From Bacteroidia bacterium (GTDB lineage Bacteria; Bacteroidota; Bacteroidia; B-17B0; Aurantibacillaceae): a stretch of 64,000 nucleotides of DNA. Where the stretch lies: assembly GCA_016787705.1 (NCBI GenBank), contig JAEUTP010000014.1, positions 248,001 to 312,000 of the forward strand, read 5' to 3'. This document shows, piece after piece, positions 43,429-52,615 of the stretch (positions are counted from its first letter, which is position 1; every line of letters starts with the position of its first letter). The position numbers were made by a program, and so were the translations under genes. The notes beneath the pieces were generated by a model that saw nothing but the letters and a program-made list of their open reading frames with translations, did no database searches and was not told where the DNA came from.

Positions 43429-44694
43429 TTAATTAAATGAAGATTTACTGCCGTTAACCATTCCTATTACTTTTCCGGCAAGCGGCCTTCCAAAAAACGG
43501 CGAGTTTTTTGACCGCGATTCATTATTCTTTTCAGTTAAGGTTGTATTATCTTTCATTGAAAAAATGGTAAGGTTAGCGGGTTTACCTTCATCAATTACT
43601 GGGGCCTTAATGTTGAGGATCTTATATGCATTATCAGACATCGATCTCACAATTGAATCAATATTTTTATCTTTTAAAGCTTCGAAGGCGCATGAAAAAG
43701 CAGTTTGAAGATTGATCATTCCAAAATCAGCAAGATCAAATTCAAGGTCTTTACTTTCTATATCCTGCGGAAAGTGATCACTTACAATAACATCAATAAC
43801 ACCGGTTGTAACCGCATTGCGTAAAGCCAATACATCTTTTTTAGATCGTAAAGGCGGGTTAACTTTGTAATTGGTATCAAACTCTGTTAAGTTACTGTCG
43901 TCTAAAAATAAATTTACAGCGGCTACACCGCAGGTTACATTAAGCCCGTTGGCTTTTGCTCTTTTTAATAATTCAATACTTCCTTTTGTACTTACGGTTG
44001 GTATATGCAGCTTACCACCTGTATATTCAAGAATGGCAAGGTTTCTTTGTAAATTTAATTCTTCAGCTAAAACCGGTATACCTTTTAAACCCAAAGTGGC
44101 AGAAACTTCCCCTTCATTCATTTGTCCGCCATGAGAAATACTTTCGTCATCGCAATGAGTAACAATAAACGAATTTATATTTTCAGAATATTGCAAGGCC
44201 CTCATAATCATGCCGGCATCTTTTATAGCGTGTTTGTAATCGCTAAAACCAATGGCGCCTGATTGTTTCATATCATGCATTTCTGCAAGATCTTTCCCTT
44301 TTCCATCAACCGTAATGGTACCAAACGGTAAAATAGTTACCAGTTTATTTTCGGTTTTGTTAACTATGTATTCTATTTGTGATTTGTTATGCAATGCTGG
44401 ATTATTGTGACTGTGAATACATACTGAAGTAAAACCACCGGCAGCTGCACCTTTTATAACCGTTTCTAATGTTTCTTTGTGTTCAAAACCTGGATCGCAG
44501 GATACTGCCTGCATATCCACCCATCCGTTAGATACCAGCAGCTCATTGCCTTCAATTATTTTAACATTGCCTTTAGGTGTAATAGATTTTTTAATTTCAA
44601 CAATAACGCCGCTTTCAATTAAAATATCTACCGTTTTGTTGTAAAACGGACTATTACTTGCTAAAACCTGCGCCTGTTTAATTAATATATTCAT
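43429..44694 (-). CDS. Dihydroorotase-like protein lacking catalytic metal ligands
   Basis: 421 residues of class I dihydroorotase fold. The HxHxR motif that binds zinc and substrate is replaced: DMHVHFREPG in active enzymes reads DMQAVSCDPG here. The PHH segment before the second half reads AAVNLFL and TDHAPH reads SDHFPQ. The scaffold is otherwise kept (HKETLETVIKGAAAGGFTSV; THCDDESI; LHIPTVSTKGSIELL). It is therefore a likely pseudoenzyme, like the non-catalytic PyrC' that supports aspartate carbamoyltransferase in some bacteria; the partner here is unknown. The gene follows the BatA-like gene by 45 bp. Confidence 0.85.
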   Translation of the reverse strand: MNILIKQAQVLASNSPFYNKTVDILIESGVIVEIKKSITPKGNVKIIEGNELLVSNGWVDMQAVSCDPGFEHKETLETVIKGAAAGGFTSVCIHSHNNPALHNKSQIEYIVNKTENKLVTILPFGTITVDGKGKDLAEMHDMKQSGAIGFSDYKHAIKDAGMIMRALQYSENINSFIVTHCDDESISHGGQMNEGEVSATLGLKGIPVLAEELNLQRNLAILEYTGGKLHIPTVSTKGSIELLKRAKANGLNVTCGVAAVNLFLDDSNLTEFDTNYKVNPPLRSKKDVLALRNAVTTGVIDVIVSDHFPQDIESKDLEFDLADFGMINLQTAFSCAFEALKDKNIDSIVRSMSDNAYKILNIKAPVIDEGKPANLTIFSMKDNTTLTEKNNESRSKNSPFFGRPLAGKVIGMVNGSKSSFN

Positions 44695-44739
44695 ATTCTT
44701 TTTGTTTATAATGAAGCGATCTTTGATCTGCTTAATTGG

Positions 44740-46791
44740 TTATTTTAAAAATCGTAATAAAGCTATCTCAATTCCTATAAACAACAAGGTTAAGATAATA
44801 AATATTTTCCACAGTTTTTTACCATTAGCTCCCTGTTGTATTTGAGAAGTAATATCTGAATTGGCATCCTCGATCAGTTGAATGTTATTAAAGTTTTTAT
44901 CTATGATAATCTTCTTTAATTGCTCATTATTAAGGCATAGAAGGTCTGATTCTTTTCTTGAGTAATTAAAAGCCAAAGGCAATAGTACTGCCGAATTACG
45001 AACTACCTCATAAAACCCCGGCACAGTAACCTGGTTTTGGGTATACAACGAAATGCCATTGTTTAAGGCCCTGGATTCAGGTATAACATCCAGCAGACCT
45101 GCAATCTGTTTAATATGTGGAGGCTGATCGATTGACGAAAGGTCATTTTTAATATTAATTACAACGTTTGATCCAGCCTGGTATGATAAAGGAACAGATC
45201 TTAAGCTATTAAAACATATCTGGTAAAAGGTAGGTACAAACAATGCGTGTTTAGAAAAATTAGTACATTTTTCATTTATCGGTGAAGAGAATAAATAAAT
45301 ATTTGCATTATTTTTTTTGCTCACACCAAATAAGGCATCAGCATTTTGAAGCATTAAAATAGTTTCGAAATCGATATTACTGGTTCGGGCAAGTTTATAA
45401 TGTTTGGTTACCAATGGTAAATTAAGTCTGTCGCTCACTTTTTCAAAAACTCCGGTGTAAAATTTAGAAGCCATTTCTATTTTATCGACTTTTAAGTTAA
45501 CGGTATCTAAACCTAATAAATTAGGCATTTGCAGCATATTTAAACACTGGTTGTAAAAAGCAAGATTAGCATTTTGTGAAGGAATAAAAACAACAGAGCC
45601 ACCTTTATCAGTAAATTTTAAAAGTTCAGAAGTTAAGCCACTGCTAATATCAGCCAATTGATTTAAAATGATCACATCACAGGTTTTAAAAGCGTTGAAA
45701 TCAATCGATTGTTCTAAATAAGAATTAACCTTGAACAAACTATCGGTTTTAAAAAGTGTAGAAATTGAATTATCCAGGGTTTGATCATTACCACTGATAA
45801 GGCATACAGCAACGTTTACTTTTGAATTAAAAGCAAAAAATAACTCATCATCAAATGTTATTGGAAAATCTTCGATCTTTATTGAACCATAATTAATGCC
45901 TTCCTGCTTACATTCAAAAGTAAATTGTATTTCTTTTTTTGAATTGGCTTCAACAGAAAAAGAACTGATAGCAATTTGTTGTTTATTTAAAAATAATTTA
46001 GCCGAACCAATCTCTAAATTAGCATTGCCATAATTTACAATATTGGCATGCAGCTTTTGAATAAAGCCTTTTTGCTGTAAAGGCGTTTCAAACCAGCAAG
46101 AATCGATATAGATATTATTTATTTCGTTAGCTTTTAAAGGAACGATGGTTACTTTAACCAAAGTATCGTTTTGAATTTCATTTAAATTAAAAGTAGTTTC
46201 CTGTGCATCTGATAAAGCATATATTTTTTGATTGGCCAGGTTTGAAGAGTTTAAGAATTCTGTTTGACGCTTTAGCACATCACTAAAAGCCCTTACCGAT
46301 GAAGAAATTTTTACTTCATCAATTACATTTATAGCATCTTCTTTTGAATTAAAACGTTGATGCCTGCCCTCAAAATCGTTTGTAATAATTTGAAATTTGT
46401 CGCCATTGCCAAAGGCTTTAATGATCTCTTTTGCTTTGTTCTTTGCAATCTCCAGTAAGGGGCCCTGTTTATTGACATTCTCCATACTAAAAGAATTATC
46501 AATATAAATGCTTACCGCTTTTGCACCGGTGTTGGTAATAACAACATCTTTATCAAAAATAACCGGCTGGCAGAAAGCTAGTACCAAGCAGGCTATAGCC
46601 AGGCAACGGGCTATTAAAACCAGTATTTCTCTTAAGCGGGACTTGGATTTACTTTGATGCTGAAGCTCTTTAAGGAATTTAACGTTGGTAAAATAAACCT
46701 TTTTGTAGCGACGGAAGTTAAATAAATGAATAATGATAGGAATTGCAACCGCCGCTAAAGCCCATATAAATGCGGGATAAACAAACATCAT
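44740..46791 (-). CDS. BatA-domain/VWA membrane protein
   Basis: 683 residues. The N-terminal aerotolerance BatA domain has the signature FVYPAFIWALAAVAIPIIIHLFNFRRYKKVYFTNVKFL in shortened form, with two membrane helices (second: LIARCLAIACLVLAFCQP). A VWA domain follows with the MIDAS-like DNSFS (SIYIDNSFSMEN), then a large extracytoplasmic region and a C-terminal helix (IFIILTLLFIGIEIALL). These proteins are common in Bacteroidota and their role is not known. It probably forms an operon with the dihydroorotase-like gene. Confidence 0.87.
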   Translation of the reverse strand: MMFVYPAFIWALAAVAIPIIIHLFNFRRYKKVYFTNVKFLKELQHQSKSKSRLREILVLIARCLAIACLVLAFCQPVIFDKDVVITNTGAKAVSIYIDNSFSMENVNKQGPLLEIAKNKAKEIIKAFGNGDKFQIITNDFEGRHQRFNSKEDAINVIDEVKISSSVRAFSDVLKRQTEFLNSSNLANQKIYALSDAQETTFNLNEIQNDTLVKVTIVPLKANEINNIYIDSCWFETPLQQKGFIQKLHANIVNYGNANLEIGSAKLFLNKQQIAISSFSVEANSKKEIQFTFECKQEGINYGSIKIEDFPITFDDELFFAFNSKVNVAVCLISGNDQTLDNSISTLFKTDSLFKVNSYLEQSIDFNAFKTCDVIILNQLADISSGLTSELLKFTDKGGSVVFIPSQNANLAFYNQCLNMLQMPNLLGLDTVNLKVDKIEMASKFYTGVFEKVSDRLNLPLVTKHYKLARTSNIDFETILMLQNADALFGVSKKNNANIYLFSSPINEKCTNFSKHALFVPTFYQICFNSLRSVPLSYQAGSNVVINIKNDLSSIDQPPHIKQIAGLLDVIPESRALNNGISLYTQNQVTVPGFYEVVRNSAVLLPLAFNYSRKESDLLCLNNEQLKKIIIDKNFNNIQLIEDANSDITSQIQQGANGKKLWKIFIILTLLFIGIEIALLRFLK

Positions 46792-46863
46792 AGGGTATAA
46801 AAATACAAAATAGTAATGGTTTTACAAATGAGAAATTCGGATTTTAGCTAAATTACTTTTAAT

Positions 46864-47003
46864 GGTCACCAATTTCACTAATTTTCACAAATGATTGGTG
46901 TAATTAATGCCTTTGCTAATAGAGCAAAGCCCAAATTCCACAAATTCTGAATGAGAACCGCTTAAATAACTTCCGGTTAGCGAAATTAGTGAAATTGGTG
47001 GCT
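46864..47003. repeat. Inverted-repeat element, copy A
   Basis: About 140 bp with 18-base perfect terminal inverted repeats, CACCAATTTCACTAATTT at 46867-46884 and its complement at 46983-47000. Similar ends bound copies at 56863-57006 and 58693-58851. No coding potential. Its right end lies 31 bp before a -7 promoter box. Confidence 0.75.
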
Positions 47004-47033
47004 GTTTTAATTAATATATAACTGCAAAATTCG

Positions 47034-47041
47034 TAAGTTTG
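47034..47041 (+). promoter_or_regulatory. -7 promoter box (TAAGTTTG)
   Basis: Exact TAnnTTTG ending 6 bases before the ATG at 47048, implying a nearly leaderless transcript. Confidence 0.5.
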
Positions 47042-47047
47042 CGATTC

Positions 47048-47689
47048 ATGAATTCAGCCCTTGCATCCATCGGAAAAAACTTATTGCTTGTAGCCATTGT
47101 CATTTTATCGGCATCTAATTTTTTTTACAGTTGGTTTAACTGGAACGAATTGTTGTGGATACAACTTTTCTTTGGGCTGGCTTACATATTCTTAAGCTGT
47201 TACGAAATTTTAAATGCCAGCTTTAAAGCATCCTTACCGGTTCAACGCTTTTCCTATTTCACCTTTAGCCTTGTAGCGCTAAGGGTTTTAAAAGCTTCAA
47301 TATTTATAACTTTTGCTATGATGCTTTTTACATCGGGCAGCCGGGCAAAGTATTTATATGTAATATGTTTAATAATTGCGTTAACAGAATTGATAATTCT
47401 TTTAATAAAACACAAGCGTAACCTTTGTTTTATTAGTATTTATGCCAATTATTTATTGTTTGCGGAAAGCCGTTTAAAAAAAGTGTTTGCTGCTGATATT
47501 GAAGTTATTGAGTTCAGGCACGAAATATTTTATTTTGTAAAGAAGAATAAAGAAGTGTTTCAAATAAAATTGATTCACATAAAAGAAAAAACTACTTTTT
47601 TAGTTGCAATTAACGAGTGGGTAACCCGAAACAATGTTAATGTGAGTGAAGAATCGAAAGGAAAGATCGAAAAAGCCCTAGGTGCTTAA
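47048..47689 (+). CDS. Four-helix membrane protein of unknown function
   Basis: The ATG at 47048 is preferred over a TTG at 47039 that overlaps the promoter box. The 213-residue product has about four membrane helices in the first 130 residues (LLLVAIVILSASNFFYSWF; LFFGLAYIFLSCYEIL; FITFAMMLFTSG; VICLIIALTELIILLI). A soluble C-terminal part follows (IEVIEFRHEIFYFVKKNKEVF). I do not recognise a family. The end overlaps the convergent sugar transferase gene by 4 bp. Confidence 0.75.
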   Translation: MNSALASIGKNLLLVAIVILSASNFFYSWFNWNELLWIQLFFGLAYIFLSCYEILNASFKASLPVQRFSYFTFSLVALRVLKASIFITFAMMLFTSGSRAKYLYVICLIIALTELIILLIKHKRNLCFISIYANYLLFAESRLKKVFAADIEVIEFRHEIFYFVKKNKEVFQIKLIHIKEKTTFLVAINEWVTRNNVNVSEESKGKIEKALGA

Positions 47690-48279
47690 GAAACTATTCT
47701 CCTTAATGTTTTAAAAATAATTTTAAAGTCAGTACCAAGACCCATTTGCGATACGTATTTTTTATTCAGTTGTAATTTAGCGGGCATTACTTCTTTAATA
47801 TAAGTTTGTTCAGGATCTTTAGAAGCTGCCAGCAATTCATTCTCATCAAAGTATTCTAAAGAGGCATAATCGGTAATTCCGGGCCTTACCTTTAACACTT
47901 CTTTTTGTTCGGTGGTGTACATATCAACATATTTTCTTACCTCCGGTCGGGGACCAACCAGGCTCATGTTTCCAAATAAAACATTTAATAACTGCGGTAA
48001 TTCATCCAGCTTATATTTTCGTAAATAATAGCCTATGTTGGTAATACGCGGGTCTCTTCCGCCAACAGTAAGCAAGCCTGCTTTATCCGCATTTTTTTTC
48101 ATTGTACGAAACTTAAACAAACCAAAATCTACATTGTAACGCCCTACTCTTTTTTGAATATAAAACACCGGCAAACCGCTGCCAATAATAATAAATAAAG
48201 AAATTAAAATTAAAAACGGAGAAAGTACGAGCAAACCTATCAGGGAAAAGAAAATATCGAATATGCGTTTTGCTATCAA
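47686..48279 (-). CDS. Bacterial sugar-phosphate transferase (PglC-like, monotopic)
   Basis: 197 residues. One N-terminal membrane hairpin (FSLIGLLVLSPFLILISLFIII) is followed by the bacterial sugar transferase domain: FKFRTM, RKYKLDELPQLLNV with the catalytic Asp-Glu pair, and LVGPRPE. These enzymes transfer a sugar phosphate from UDP-sugar to undecaprenyl phosphate, starting glycan assembly. The size matches PglC rather than long WbaP. The aminotransferase gene is 1 bp upstream, so a diacetamido-type sugar pathway is plausible. Confidence 0.92.
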   Translation of the reverse strand: MIAKRIFDIFFSLIGLLVLSPFLILISLFIIIGSGLPVFYIQKRVGRYNVDFGLFKFRTMKKNADKAGLLTVGGRDPRITNIGYYLRKYKLDELPQLLNVLFGNMSLVGPRPEVRKYVDMYTTEQKEVLKVRPGITDYASLEYFDENELLAASKDPEQTYIKEVMPAKLQLNKKYVSQMGLGTDFKIIFKTLRRIVS

Positions 48280-48280
48280 T

Positions 48281-49492
48281 TTACTTTATAACTTTATTTA
48301 CACTTTCAATTACGGCGTTTACAACAGTTTTAATTTGCTCATCGGTAATATCATAAAACACAGGTAAACTAATTTCACGGCTTGAATTATTGCAGGTTAC
48401 TTTATAATCCTCTACCTTATAACCTAAATTCTTATAAAAGCTCATGCCCGGCAATGGTAAAAAGTGAACATTCACGCTTACATCCGCATCAAAAACATGT
48501 TTTATTATCTCATCACGTTGCGTTTCATTTACATTTTTTATTCTTAACGGAAATAAATGATAACAGCTTGTTTTGTCTTTAGTTTCCATTACAGGAAGTT
48601 CAAGACGTGTATCAGTCTTTAATAAATTAATATAAGTATCAACAATGTGTTTACGTTTTATAAGCGTATCATTATCATAACGTTCTAATTCTACAAGCCC
48701 AATAGCAGCAGTAAGATCAGTCATGTTGCATTTATAACCGGCTTCTACAATATCATAACGCCAGTTACCTTTTTGTGTCTTTGCAAGGGCATCTTTATCC
48801 TGTCCGTGAAGCGTAGAAACACAAAGTTGTTTATAAATAGCTTCATTATCAAAAGGTGATGGTAAATTTAAAGTAACGGCACCACCTTCGGCAGTAGTTA
48901 AATTTTTTACTGCGTGAAAAGAAAATACACTCACATCGGTTAAAGCACCCGCTTTTTTTCCTTTATAATTAGCCCCAAATGAATGAGCCGAATCACTTAA
49001 AATTAAAATACGGCCAAGCTGCTTTTGATTTGCATTATCTGATGCAACAAACTTATTTTTATATTTTATAGCCAATTCATTTATTTCTGAATAATCACAT
49101 GGTAATCCACCAAAATCTACCGGCATAATTACTTTTGTTTTTGAAGTGATGGCTTTTTCAATTTCGGCAACTGAAATATTAAAATCGTTAGCATTAATAT
49201 CTACAAAAACAGGTTTTGCACCCACGTGTATAACAACATTGGCAGTAGCCGAATAAGTATAAGCAGGAATAATAACTTCATCCCCCTCTCTTACTCCAAA
49301 CCAGCGCAGCATAATTTCAAGCCCCGCTGTTGCAGAGTTTAAACAAAGCGTATTTTTATTACCGCAATATTCGGTTATCTTTTTTTCAAATAATTTAGTA
49401 CGCGGTCCGGTAGTTATCCAACCACTTTTTAATGTTGCCACAACCTCGTTGCAGATCTTATCATCTATTCTTGGTGGTGAAAATGGGATCAT
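48281..49492 (-). CDS. DegT/DnrJ/EryC1/StrS-family sugar aminotransferase
   Basis: 403 residues, PLP fold type I. Marks are SGWITTGPRTKLFEKKI, LNSATAGLEIMLRW, GDEVIIPAYTYSATANVV, LSDSAHSFGA and the PLP lysine in FSFHAVKNLTTAEGG. It aminates a nucleotide-linked keto sugar. A loop KNKFVASDNANQKQLGR sits before the aspartate strand, as in some Bacteroidota relatives. It is 1 bp from the sugar-phosphate transferase gene. Confidence 0.92.
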   Translation of the reverse strand: MIPFSPPRIDDKICNEVVATLKSGWITTGPRTKLFEKKITEYCGNKNTLCLNSATAGLEIMLRWFGVREGDEVIIPAYTYSATANVVIHVGAKPVFVDINANDFNISVAEIEKAITSKTKVIMPVDFGGLPCDYSEINELAIKYKNKFVASDNANQKQLGRILILSDSAHSFGANYKGKKAGALTDVSVFSFHAVKNLTTAEGGAVTLNLPSPFDNEAIYKQLCVSTLHGQDKDALAKTQKGNWRYDIVEAGYKCNMTDLTAAIGLVELERYDNDTLIKRKHIVDTYINLLKTDTRLELPVMETKDKTSCYHLFPLRIKNVNETQRDEIIKHVFDADVSVNVHFLPLPGMSFYKNLGYKVEDYKVTCNNSSREISLPVFYDITDEQIKTVVNAVIESVNKVIK

Positions 49493-49515
49493 AAAATGAA
49501 TTTATAATTTTTAAA

Positions 49516-50508
49516 TTAAAGTATATTTACCTGCGTAGCGCCAAAACCATAGTCCTTATAAGAACCATCCTGGAAAGTAACACCCTTTGTTTTTTTTAAT
49601 CTTTCAATTATTTCCTGCTTTAATCGTCCGTTTCCAACTCCATGAATGAAAACAATTTTTTTCATGTTCTTAAAAATAGCATCATCCAGCTCATTTTCAA
49701 ATTTTTCAAGTTGAATGTTCAGCATTTCAAAATTACTTAAACCTTCGGGATTTTCGATCAGTTCGGTAATATGAAGATCAACCTCTTTTTCTAACGACTT
49801 TAAATATTCTTTATTTGATTTAGATGTTTTTGCGCGTGAGTTAAACTCTTTAATGCTTTTTAGTCTGGCTATGTCAACAAGACTTAGTTCCTCCTCTACA
49901 TTGGTTTGCATTAAAAACTCATCCTTTAACAAAAAGCCGTATACGGGAAATTTAAATTCATAGTGTTTAATAACTTTAGATTCGGCAAGGGTTTTAGGGC
50001 TTATGTTAACGATCTCAACAATAGGCATTTGTGTTTTAAAATGTGTATTCTTATAAAACAAACATTCAATTTTATGGTAGCCGTATTCTTTAAAGAACTG
50101 GATCTTTACCTGCTTTAAAAGTACTTTTTGATACGCCCCTAACTCGCCATGCTTAAGCGTTTGAAAGTATTCTTCATCTTTAATTGAATACGAGAATAAT
50201 ATATTGTAGGAGGATGAATTAAATAAATATATCTTATAATCATTAATAAGTGCAGGCAATTCATGATCAGGCTCTATTATCAGGTAAACAGCATCATTTA
50301 CTCCAGCATCAGGGTCTATTTCAATATTATCAGCATCCTTATCAACTATTAATTCTGTATGAATTGGTACCAGTTGCGAAACCAGGAAAGGGATTTCAAA
50401 ACCATCCTGCATTTCTACAAATACAGTTGCTTTATCTTTTATACGCGAAACTATGCCCTCGCCTGTTTCATTTAAAAACCTAACCTTATCGCCTATTCTC
50501 AGTTTCAT
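49516..50508 (-). CDS. DUF2027 and Smr domain protein
   Basis: 330 residues. An N-terminal SH3-like start (MKLRIGDKVRFLNETGEGIVSRI) leads into the DUF2027 region. The C-terminal Smr domain has VDLHITELIENP and FIHGVGNGRLKQEIIERL, the usual nuclease or nucleic-acid-binding motifs. Smr domains are found in MutS2 and act on branched nucleic acid or collided ribosomes; the role here is unknown. Its start overlaps the comEC stop by one base. Confidence 0.9.
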   Translation of the reverse strand: MKLRIGDKVRFLNETGEGIVSRIKDKATVFVEMQDGFEIPFLVSQLVPIHTELIVDKDADNIEIDPDAGVNDAVYLIIEPDHELPALINDYKIYLFNSSSYNILFSYSIKDEEYFQTLKHGELGAYQKVLLKQVKIQFFKEYGYHKIECLFYKNTHFKTQMPIVEIVNISPKTLAESKVIKHYEFKFPVYGFLLKDEFLMQTNVEEELSLVDIARLKSIKEFNSRAKTSKSNKEYLKSLEKEVDLHITELIENPEGLSNFEMLNIQLEKFENELDDAIFKNMKKIVFIHGVGNGRLKQEIIERLKKTKGVTFQDGSYKDYGFGATQVNIL

Positions 50509-52544
50509 TATAATTCAAGGATGTAAGCTCCCTGTTGTTTTGTTTTAATTAATTCAATGCCAAATTTACAACATAATTCTTCTACTTTTTTAATAGAATA
50601 ATTGCTGTTTGAAGCATCTGCCACAATTATTTTAAGGCCGGAAAGTTCATCAAAATCGTTGGCAGTAAGCTTAAAATTATTAGCAAGGATTAATAAATTA
50701 ATTCCCGAAAGATCTGTTTGAGGCCATTGATCTTTTTTATTTAATAAAAGTGCTTTTATATTACCTTTTTCAATATAATTAAATTTATTTACTTCCAGCT
50801 TTACATTATTAAATGAAGTTACATGTGGTTTTATATGAAACATAAATTGAGCAGAATCTAACTGGTTAATGATAGAATGCCTTTTGTTTTTTACCAATAC
50901 TGTATTGCTTTTATTAACCTGGTAAACTGCTATAAGATCAGTTATTTTTGATTGATAAGAAAATACAATTGCGGATGCTTGCCACCAGATCAAAATTATC
51001 ATACAAAATACAAGCGAACGATAAGATTTGTTTTGGAGAGATAAGGTAAAAACAATAATAAAAAAGGAAAGGAAGAGCATATCATAAAAACTAAAATCAA
51101 CACTATCTATAAAGCCAGATCCTGATGAATTAAAAAGGCTTATGAAAGTAACTAACCAATTAACGAGTTGGTTAATTACAATAGCTGCAAAACCTAGTTT
51201 TAAAACAATTAAAAAAGAAAGTAACAAAATAATAAAACTGGCGGGCACAACTAGAATGTTGCAAATAAAAAACCAAATTGGAAATTGCTTAAAATAAAAT
51301 AAGGTTAATGGCAAGGTGCTTAAGGTAGCTGCAAAAGAAGCTGTTGTACCTTTCCATAATTCTTTAGTAAGGTAATTTTGAGGTTGCAGGATAGCCATTA
51401 ATTTAGGTTGAAAATAAATTAAACCAAAAACTGCAAAATAACTTAAAAGAAAACCTACATCAGTAATAAAGAAAGGATCATAGCATAATAAAATAAATGC
51501 TGAAGCCAGTAAAATATTTGTTTGCACCCTGTTGTCGCTTCTAAAAAAAATGCGCCCAATACCTAATAGATTAAACATGATAACAGCCCTTAAAATAGGC
51601 GCTGAAAAACCAGTTATCAAAGCAAAACTCCATAGCAGCAAAGTGATCAGAATAAATTTAAAAATCTTGTACTTTTTTTTCCTGTCAATAAGATCAAACA
51701 AAAAACTTAATACTAAATAAATCAAGCCTGTATGTAAACCCGAAACCGAAAGCACGTGAAGGGTGCCCGAATGAGAAAACGATTCAACTACCTGTTTATC
51801 TATTTCATCATCATAACCGGTTAGTAACGCCGCGCAAATACCATAAGCGAATGGCGTTAATTCGCTGATTTTTAATGTTCTTAAAATATTTTGCTTAATA
51901 AATAGCCCGTTAAGCCAAATAGTATTCAACTTTTGCGGAACATCTAAGATCTCAAAAGCATTCACATCAACAAAAGCGCTATGATAAATATGCTTGTTGT
52001 ATAAATAAGTTCTGTAATCAAATTCATATGGGTTTTGCGGCGGGCTAATTTCTATTAGTTTTGTCTTTAATATTAAAGTAGCGCCAGGTTTTAGTTTAGA
52101 GTTACTCTCTGAACGTTTGAAATAAGCAATAATATTGCCTTTTGCTTTTATATAAGATGAATCTGTTCTTATTTCGTTTATTGTTAACAAGCATTTAATA
52201 AACTTTTCTTTTTCGATAGGTATTTCATTAATAGTAACAACAAAATATGCCGGTTTATTTGCTTTGTAATAATTGCCATAATATTCCTTTTGCTTTTTTA
52301 AATTAGTATTACTTACAAGGTGTAAGGCAAAAACAAATAAGAAAACGTCAAAAGAAATTAGATAAGCGCGTTTTGTAAAATTACTTTGTTCTTTTTTTAG
52401 CCTTATAGAAACTATTACTGCAATTAACCCAAGTAAAAAAAATAAATGTGAGACCGGTAAATTAAAATGAATAGCTAATAATATACCAAAAATAAAAGGA
52501 ATTAGTATCCTAAAAAAAGGAATATTGGAAAATACATTTGGCAT
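50508..52544 (-). CDS. ComEC/Rec2 family DNA-uptake channel protein
   Basis: 678 residues with many helices. An OB-like N-terminal part (residues about 85-190) is followed by the competence core with SGTLHVLSVSGLHTGLIYLVL, SAPILRAVIMFNLLGIGRIF and LLSYFAVFGLIYFQPKL. The C-terminal region (540-678) is short and the metallo-beta-lactamase metal motif HxHxDH is not seen. ComEC lets single-stranded DNA cross the inner membrane. No other com gene is in the window, so competence is not proven. Single-base overlap with the Smr gene. Confidence 0.88.
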   Translation of the reverse strand: MPNVFSNIPFFRILIPFIFGILLAIHFNLPVSHLFFLLGLIAVIVSIRLKKEQSNFTKRAYLISFDVFLFVFALHLVSNTNLKKQKEYYGNYYKANKPAYFVVTINEIPIEKEKFIKCLLTINEIRTDSSYIKAKGNIIAYFKRSESNSKLKPGATLILKTKLIEISPPQNPYEFDYRTYLYNKHIYHSAFVDVNAFEILDVPQKLNTIWLNGLFIKQNILRTLKISELTPFAYGICAALLTGYDDEIDKQVVESFSHSGTLHVLSVSGLHTGLIYLVLSFLFDLIDRKKKYKIFKFILITLLLWSFALITGFSAPILRAVIMFNLLGIGRIFFRSDNRVQTNILLASAFILLCYDPFFITDVGFLLSYFAVFGLIYFQPKLMAILQPQNYLTKELWKGTTASFAATLSTLPLTLFYFKQFPIWFFICNILVVPASFIILLLSFLIVLKLGFAAIVINQLVNWLVTFISLFNSSGSGFIDSVDFSFYDMLFLSFFIIVFTLSLQNKSYRSLVFCMIILIWWQASAIVFSYQSKITDLIAVYQVNKSNTVLVKNKRHSIINQLDSAQFMFHIKPHVTSFNNVKLEVNKFNYIEKGNIKALLLNKKDQWPQTDLSGINLLILANNFKLTANDFDELSGLKIIVADASNSNYSIKKVEELCCKFGIELIKTKQQGAYILEL

Positions 52545-52558
52545 AAAAGATTAAAGCT

Positions 52559-52594
52559 AAAAAAAAATCCCGTCCGGCATTAACCGAACGGGAT
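52559..52594 (-). terminator. Rho-independent terminator after the T9SS protease gene
   Basis: Arms of 11 bases (52567-52577 and 52584-52594) pair with one G-T, around a 6-base loop, and on the minus strand a T8 run follows. It separates the protease gene from comEC. Confidence 0.88.
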
Positions 52595-52615
52595 CATTTT
52601 TAAACTATTTTACTA

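Noticed and set aside
43429..44694. Calling this gene pyrC (active dihydroorotase)
   Set aside because: Several zinc ligands and the substrate Arg are replaced, so the enzyme name would mislead.
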